From Morella rubra (taxonomy: Eukaryota > Streptophyta > Magnoliopsida > Fagales > Myricaceae): a stretch of 64,000 nucleotides of DNA. Under the pieces are notes generated by a model. That model did no database searches and was not told the DNA's origin. It was given only the letters and a program-made list of their open reading frames with translations. Positions 60,301-64,000 of this stretch are shown here, piece by piece (the stretch's first letter is position 1; the number at the start of each line of letters is the position of its first letter). The stretch spans positions 14,171,811 to 14,235,810 of the forward strand of contig CM025852.1 of assembly GCA_003952965.2 (NCBI GenBank), written 5' to 3'. Both the position numbers and the translations under genes were made by a program.

Positions 60301-60518
60301 TTAAAAGTTGTGAAGAGACTTTTATCTCCACACATGTGTTTTGAGCAGCCGCTGTCAAGGTACCAAATAAAGTTATTTTTTGCCTTTAAGGCAATATGTG
60401 CTACAAAACAAGAGTTAGTCTCTTTCTTTTTCCAAACTAACTTTTGATTAATAACAGGACTTAGCTTTTGATTTATAATCTGAATTTGTTTAGATAACAT
60501 GCTTACTTGACTCAGCAA
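57395..60518 (-). pseudogene. pol: Sirevirus B pol, second copy
   Basis: The same domain series as 23984-27107, including the RNase H deletion that removes the first catalytic Asp and the short deletion after MNTSVKLM. Private differences: one extra C near 59460 keeps the integrase frame open longer (ARVMLHSKVLPKNFG); one T is missing near 59024; an extra A near 58856 repairs the frame between NQISYSCYVS and the reverse transcriptase; an extra G near 57832 breaks the frame in RNase H. Reverse transcriptase has YVDD at about 58247-58258 in a shifted frame. Confidence 0.9.
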
Positions 60519-60579
60519 CTTATCAAATTCAGACTTAGATACATTATTTGAAAATGAAGAAACAGTCTTTTTCCATTTC

Positions 60580-62238
60580 TCAAGAGATCAAAACATTTAG
60601 GCTTAGTATGACCAACTTTACCACAATGAAAACACTTAGGAATAAATTGGAAAACTTAGATTTAAACAAAACAGGAGCTTGAGAAGTGACTACCTTGTTT
60701 ACCTTTTCTTGAGGTGCGGGTGCACTCTGAATTTTCTGAGTAGATGGCACAAAAACTACCTTGTTTGAGGATGTAGATGCTGCTGTAGTATGATCAAAAC
60801 CTAATCCTCTTTTATTTCCATCCGATTGTCCTATACTTAGCATTTTATTAAGTTTGCTGGTACCACATGAAAATTTCTTAAGCTGTTCATTAGCTAGGTC
60901 CAGCTCCTTTGATAGTTTAGATGCTAGATCTTCTAGAGAAGTGTTCATAGTCATAAGTTCTTGAATCATAGCATTTTTCTCTACTAACTTTTCAGCTAGT
61001 TCATCTCTTTCTTTTTCAACAAGAACTATTTTCTTAGAAGTTAAGACATTTTCCTTCTTAATTTTAACACTTTCCTCATATAACTCTTGATAAGATTCTT
61101 TTAGGCCCTCAAGCTCATCAACATCCTCGTTAATAATTTCTTCTGCATCATCAAAATCAGTAAACTCATTAGTTTTAATAGAAGATGTAAATGCAAGAAA
61201 ATTTACCTTATCATTATTTGAAGTTTCTGCATCTGAGGAATTTGACTCTATGTCAGAATCTGAAAGTGTTGTCTTCATAGCGTTCTTCCCTTTCGATTTC
61301 AAGTAAGTAGGACATTCAGCTTTAAAGTGCCCAAAGCCTTTGCACCCGTGACATTGCAGCCCTTGTTCTTGCTTCTTTTTGAACTCTTTCTTTTCAGATT
61401 TATCCCTCTGCTCATCACTATTCCAGCTTGGTTTCTTAGTAGCTTTCCAATTCGATTTTTGGCCTTTCCAATTTCTGCCCTTCTTAAACTTAAATGCTTT
61501 CCTAAATTTTTTAACAAACAAGGCCATGTCTTCTTCATCAAACATTCATCTTCAGATTCGGAATCCTCTTCTATTGAGTTCAATGCAATGGATTTTCCTT
61601 TCTTTGTTGCAGGAAGAGTCATTTCGTAGGTCTGAAGAGATCCTACAAGTTCATCTAGTTTGATGGAATCCAATATTTTGCTCTCTTCAATAGCAGTCAC
61701 CTTAGGCCTAAATCTCTCCGGTAATGACCTTAAGACTTTACGAACTACTTTGGATTCAGCCATCTTCTCTCCTAGGCTAAAACTCGAGTTTACCAAGTTG
61801 GTGAGTTTCCCATAAAAGTCATCAAAGCACTCATCCTCCTCATTCTAAGTTCTTCAAACTTAGAAATAATCATCTGCAATTTTGAGTCTCTAACAGCCTT
61901 GGTTCCTTCATGGGTTGTACAAAGAATGTCCCAAGCTTCTTTTGCCGTTTCACAATTTGAAATTCTTATAAACTCCTCAGCCGACACACTAGTAAATATG
62001 CATTTAATCCCTTATTATTCCAGCCTGCTGTCTCTCTTTCACTCGTGCTCCAAAGTTGTGAATCCTTTTCACTAGTGACCTCATTAACCGTAACCATTGG
62101 TTTTTCCCATCCATTAGTCACTACTGTCCAAACTCTTTCGTCTATGGATTTTAGGAATGCTCGCATCCTAACTTTCCAATAAGCATAGTTTGATCCATCG
62201 AAAAATGGTGGAACACTTAGAGAATGGCTCCTATCCAT
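60580..62238 (-). pseudogene. gag: Sirevirus B gag, second copy
   Basis: It starts at the ATG at 62238 and reads through codon 26 (CGA, Arg) where copy 1 has TGA. The coiled-coil section is in one frame with the first CCHC knuckle (60580-61545, 321 codons), unlike copy 1. A lost C near 60646 then puts the second knuckle out of frame. Three frame changes upstream are shared with copy 1. Confidence 0.88.
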
Positions 62239-62271
62239 CTCTACTAATTTGAGTCTAAAGAATCGAGATCT

Positions 62272-62283
62272 GCTCTGATACCA
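62272..62283 (-). other. Primer-binding site of Sirevirus B, second copy
   Basis: TGGTATCAGAGC on the minus strand, two bases inside the 5' LTR. Confidence 0.93.
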
Positions 62284-62285
62284 AT

Positions 62286-63443
62286 TGAACGGAATTATTT
62301 AAGACTCAATACCAACAACCGAACCTAGAGGGGGGGTGAATAGGTTCTGCAACTTAAACTTTAAATCTTTTAATTTAACAATACGTTTTCTGCACAAACT
62401 ACACAAACCAGATCAGTAAGTTCAATACCCACACGTTTTACAGCAATGCAAATAATCCAATAGACAATAAATCAATTAAGTTTGAATCTATATTCAAGAT
62501 TCTTTCAAAACAAGAACACCTGAAACTTCAGTTATAGTTCACAATTATTAACACTTTAATCAAGAACAATAATTAACAAATCAATCACCACACAAAGACA
62601 CAATCTTTTGGTTACGAAGAGAAAATCTCTTGGAAACAAATTCCAAGAGAGAAAAACTCTCCGGGCCCGTAGGCCAGGTAACGATTTCACTAGCTTTTCA
62701 AACTCGAAATACAAGGTGATCCATAGACTCAAGAATACCCAATATCCTAGTCTAACACACTTGTTTCTTACCCGAAATACACCATTCGGATCTGCTCCAA
62801 TGCAGGGATTGAGAACCTCTCATCCATTCAAAAAGCTAACTACCTTTACCTAGCTATTCATACCTTGCCGTCCTCCATTGCGAACTCGCAACAACAGCAA
62901 ACGCACGAACTTGGCACTTGGACCTTCAAGATTTCAGCAACCTCCGAAAGTCTTGAATCTCTTTTGGGGAAATAACCACGGTGATCAATCTATAGAACTA
63001 AGAATCCTAAAGAGAGGGGTTTATCTTCAAGGCTCCATTCTCAGTTCATACACACGAAGGCTTAGAAAAATGGGGGCAGAAATATGCAAGAGAAGTTTCA
63101 CGTAGAAGGCACGATATTTCTTGATTTTTCTAAACAGTCTTTCGTAATAAAATCAAGGGGGTTATAAGCTCTGGGTGACTCACGTTTTAAGTGGAGGGTC
63201 TAAGGCTTTTTGGGTCTTTCATGATGTCATCCATTTAGTTATAAACGGACTAACCAACTTCTGTTACTGCAGTGCCCCAAATCGTGCTTCTGTCTGACTT
63301 CCAGCTAACTTGACATTTCTGGGTAAAAACTCAGCCTTTTACTTCTATCTTCAATTCTTCATAGAAGCTTCGAAACACCTTAATATCTCAGGAAATAAAC
63401 TAAATTACATGTGAAGTATAGCCAACTAAAATAGTCCCTAATA
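62286..63443 (-). repeat. 5' LTR of Sirevirus B, second copy
   Basis: Same ends as 28876-30033, with a few private substitutions and indels (for example near 62352, 62763 and 63285). It shares the 5' LTR-specific CCGTAGGCC variant with copy 1. Confidence 0.9.
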
Positions 63444-63823
63444 GATATAAAAGTAGTACGAGTACAAATTCATACCGTAGCATTAAAGGTTAGGATGTCG
63501 ATACCGAAGGACCTTTGGAAACGGATGGATGACTCTCGTGGTCTCTGCATCCATACTGAGTCTTTTTAACTCACATGATAGATTCATGAGATGACAACTC
63601 AGAGATCCCATTTGAGGAGGACCCCCACAGCTGACGGTAGACCTAGGCCTATCGAGTCCCTGTCCATGAAGTCATGCATATCTCAATTGATATTATCATA
63701 GCAGGCAGGCAGACATGGTACTAGAGGTGGTGACGTATATGACCTTATTGAACCATGACTCTTATCACCTTCAGAGCTAATCACACATGGCTAACGCGAG
63801 TTGCCCTCTAGAATATTTCAGAG
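63444..63823. other. Flank between Sirevirus B and hAT, second copy
   Basis: Equivalent to 30034-30413, ending in the TTTCAGAG target duplication (63816-63823). No gene. Confidence 0.6.
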
Positions 63824-64000
63824 TAGGGTTGTGCATAAGCGGTGGCGGTTATGCCCTCCACCGCCACCGCTATGGGCAATTGTCCAAAAATGGACACCGC
63901 AACCGACACCTAATGGTGACGGTTTTGAAGATGGCGGTAGCGGTAGCAGTTACAGCCACCCAAACCAGATCTGCACAAATCATTAAAAAAAATAAAACAA
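63824..64000. mobile_element. hAT element, second copy, cut by the window end
   Basis: It begins TAGGGTTGTGCA after TTTCAGAG and matches 30414-30590 to the last base of the window. Confidence 0.9.

Larger units (their letters stand above)
53028..63443 (-). mobile_element. Sirevirus B, second copy
   Basis: 10,416 bp, with the same LTRs, primer-binding site, purine tracts, extra ORF and GATAT target duplications (53023-53027 and 63444-63448) as 19617-30033. The shared target duplication shows that this is a copy made by segmental duplication, not a second insertion. Differences from copy 1 are few and lie mainly in gag, pol and the 5' LTR. Confidence 0.93.
39840..64000 (+). repeat. Copy 2 of the large direct duplication (continues past the window)
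   Basis: It corresponds to 6351-30590 in order and orientation, and the last bases of the window still match. It is nearly identical over long stretches and more different in three patches: the copia pol part (39840-42600), the Mutator-like exons (47660-48110), and above all the CACTA interior (50013-51030). It lacks the 5' LTR and gag of copia A, and its left flank is CYP72A intron 1. Confidence 0.93.

Noticed and set aside
1-64000. A new multi-gene defence or metabolic system
   Set aside because: Apart from TE genes, only one P450 exon and one captured MYB exon are recognisable; nothing forms a functional gene set.

Overview
The window is nuclear DNA of a flowering plant, probably a eudicot. 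It is AT-rich, has plant-type splice sites, and is mostly transposable elements: Ty1/copia retrotransposons including a Sirevirus-lineage element, CACTA, hAT and Mutator-like DNA transposons. The only host genes recognised are the first exon of a CYP72A-type cytochrome P450 and an exon-sized piece of a REVEILLE-like MYB factor. There are no operons, CRISPR arrays, rRNA or tRNA genes. I found no new multi-gene biological system; the unusual content is structural.

The dominant structure is a long direct duplication. The stretch from 6351 to at least 30590 recurs from 39840 to the end of the window at an offset that drifts only from 33489 to 33410. The simplest reading is a tandem duplication with a unit of about 33.5 kb (6351-39839). 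Its junction at 39839/39840 joins intron 1 of the P450 gene to the middle of a copia pol gene. The second copy runs off the window, and an intact CYP72A gene is predicted about 8.2 kb beyond it. An assembly artefact (two haplotypes laid end to end) is a serious alternative.

Layout: 1-487 gypsy-like remnant; 488-about 1530 or further, left end of a CACTA element holding a REVEILLE-like exon on the minus strand; 3246-9336 copia element A (5' LTR, primer-binding site, gag, broken pol, no 3' LTR); 9337-14058 non-TE-looking DNA with repeated gene-5'-end-like modules; 14059-15130 C-terminal exons of a Mutator-like transposase; 15994-18841 CACTA element with TSD AAG; 19617-30033 complete but decayed Sirevirus on the minus strand with TSD GATAT and an extra 3' ORF; 30414-31168 hAT element with TSD TTTCAGAG; 32345-37244 second CACTA element with TSD TAA; 38657-39839 CYP72A promoter, exon 1 and part of intron 1; 39840-64000 second copy of 6351-30590.

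Timing inferred from shared variants: the two Sirevirus LTRs differ from one another, but each LTR's private variants are present in both copies. Insertion therefore came before duplication. Most frameshifts in the mobile ORFs are shared by both copies; a smaller set of private changes is largely single-base indels in short homopolymers.
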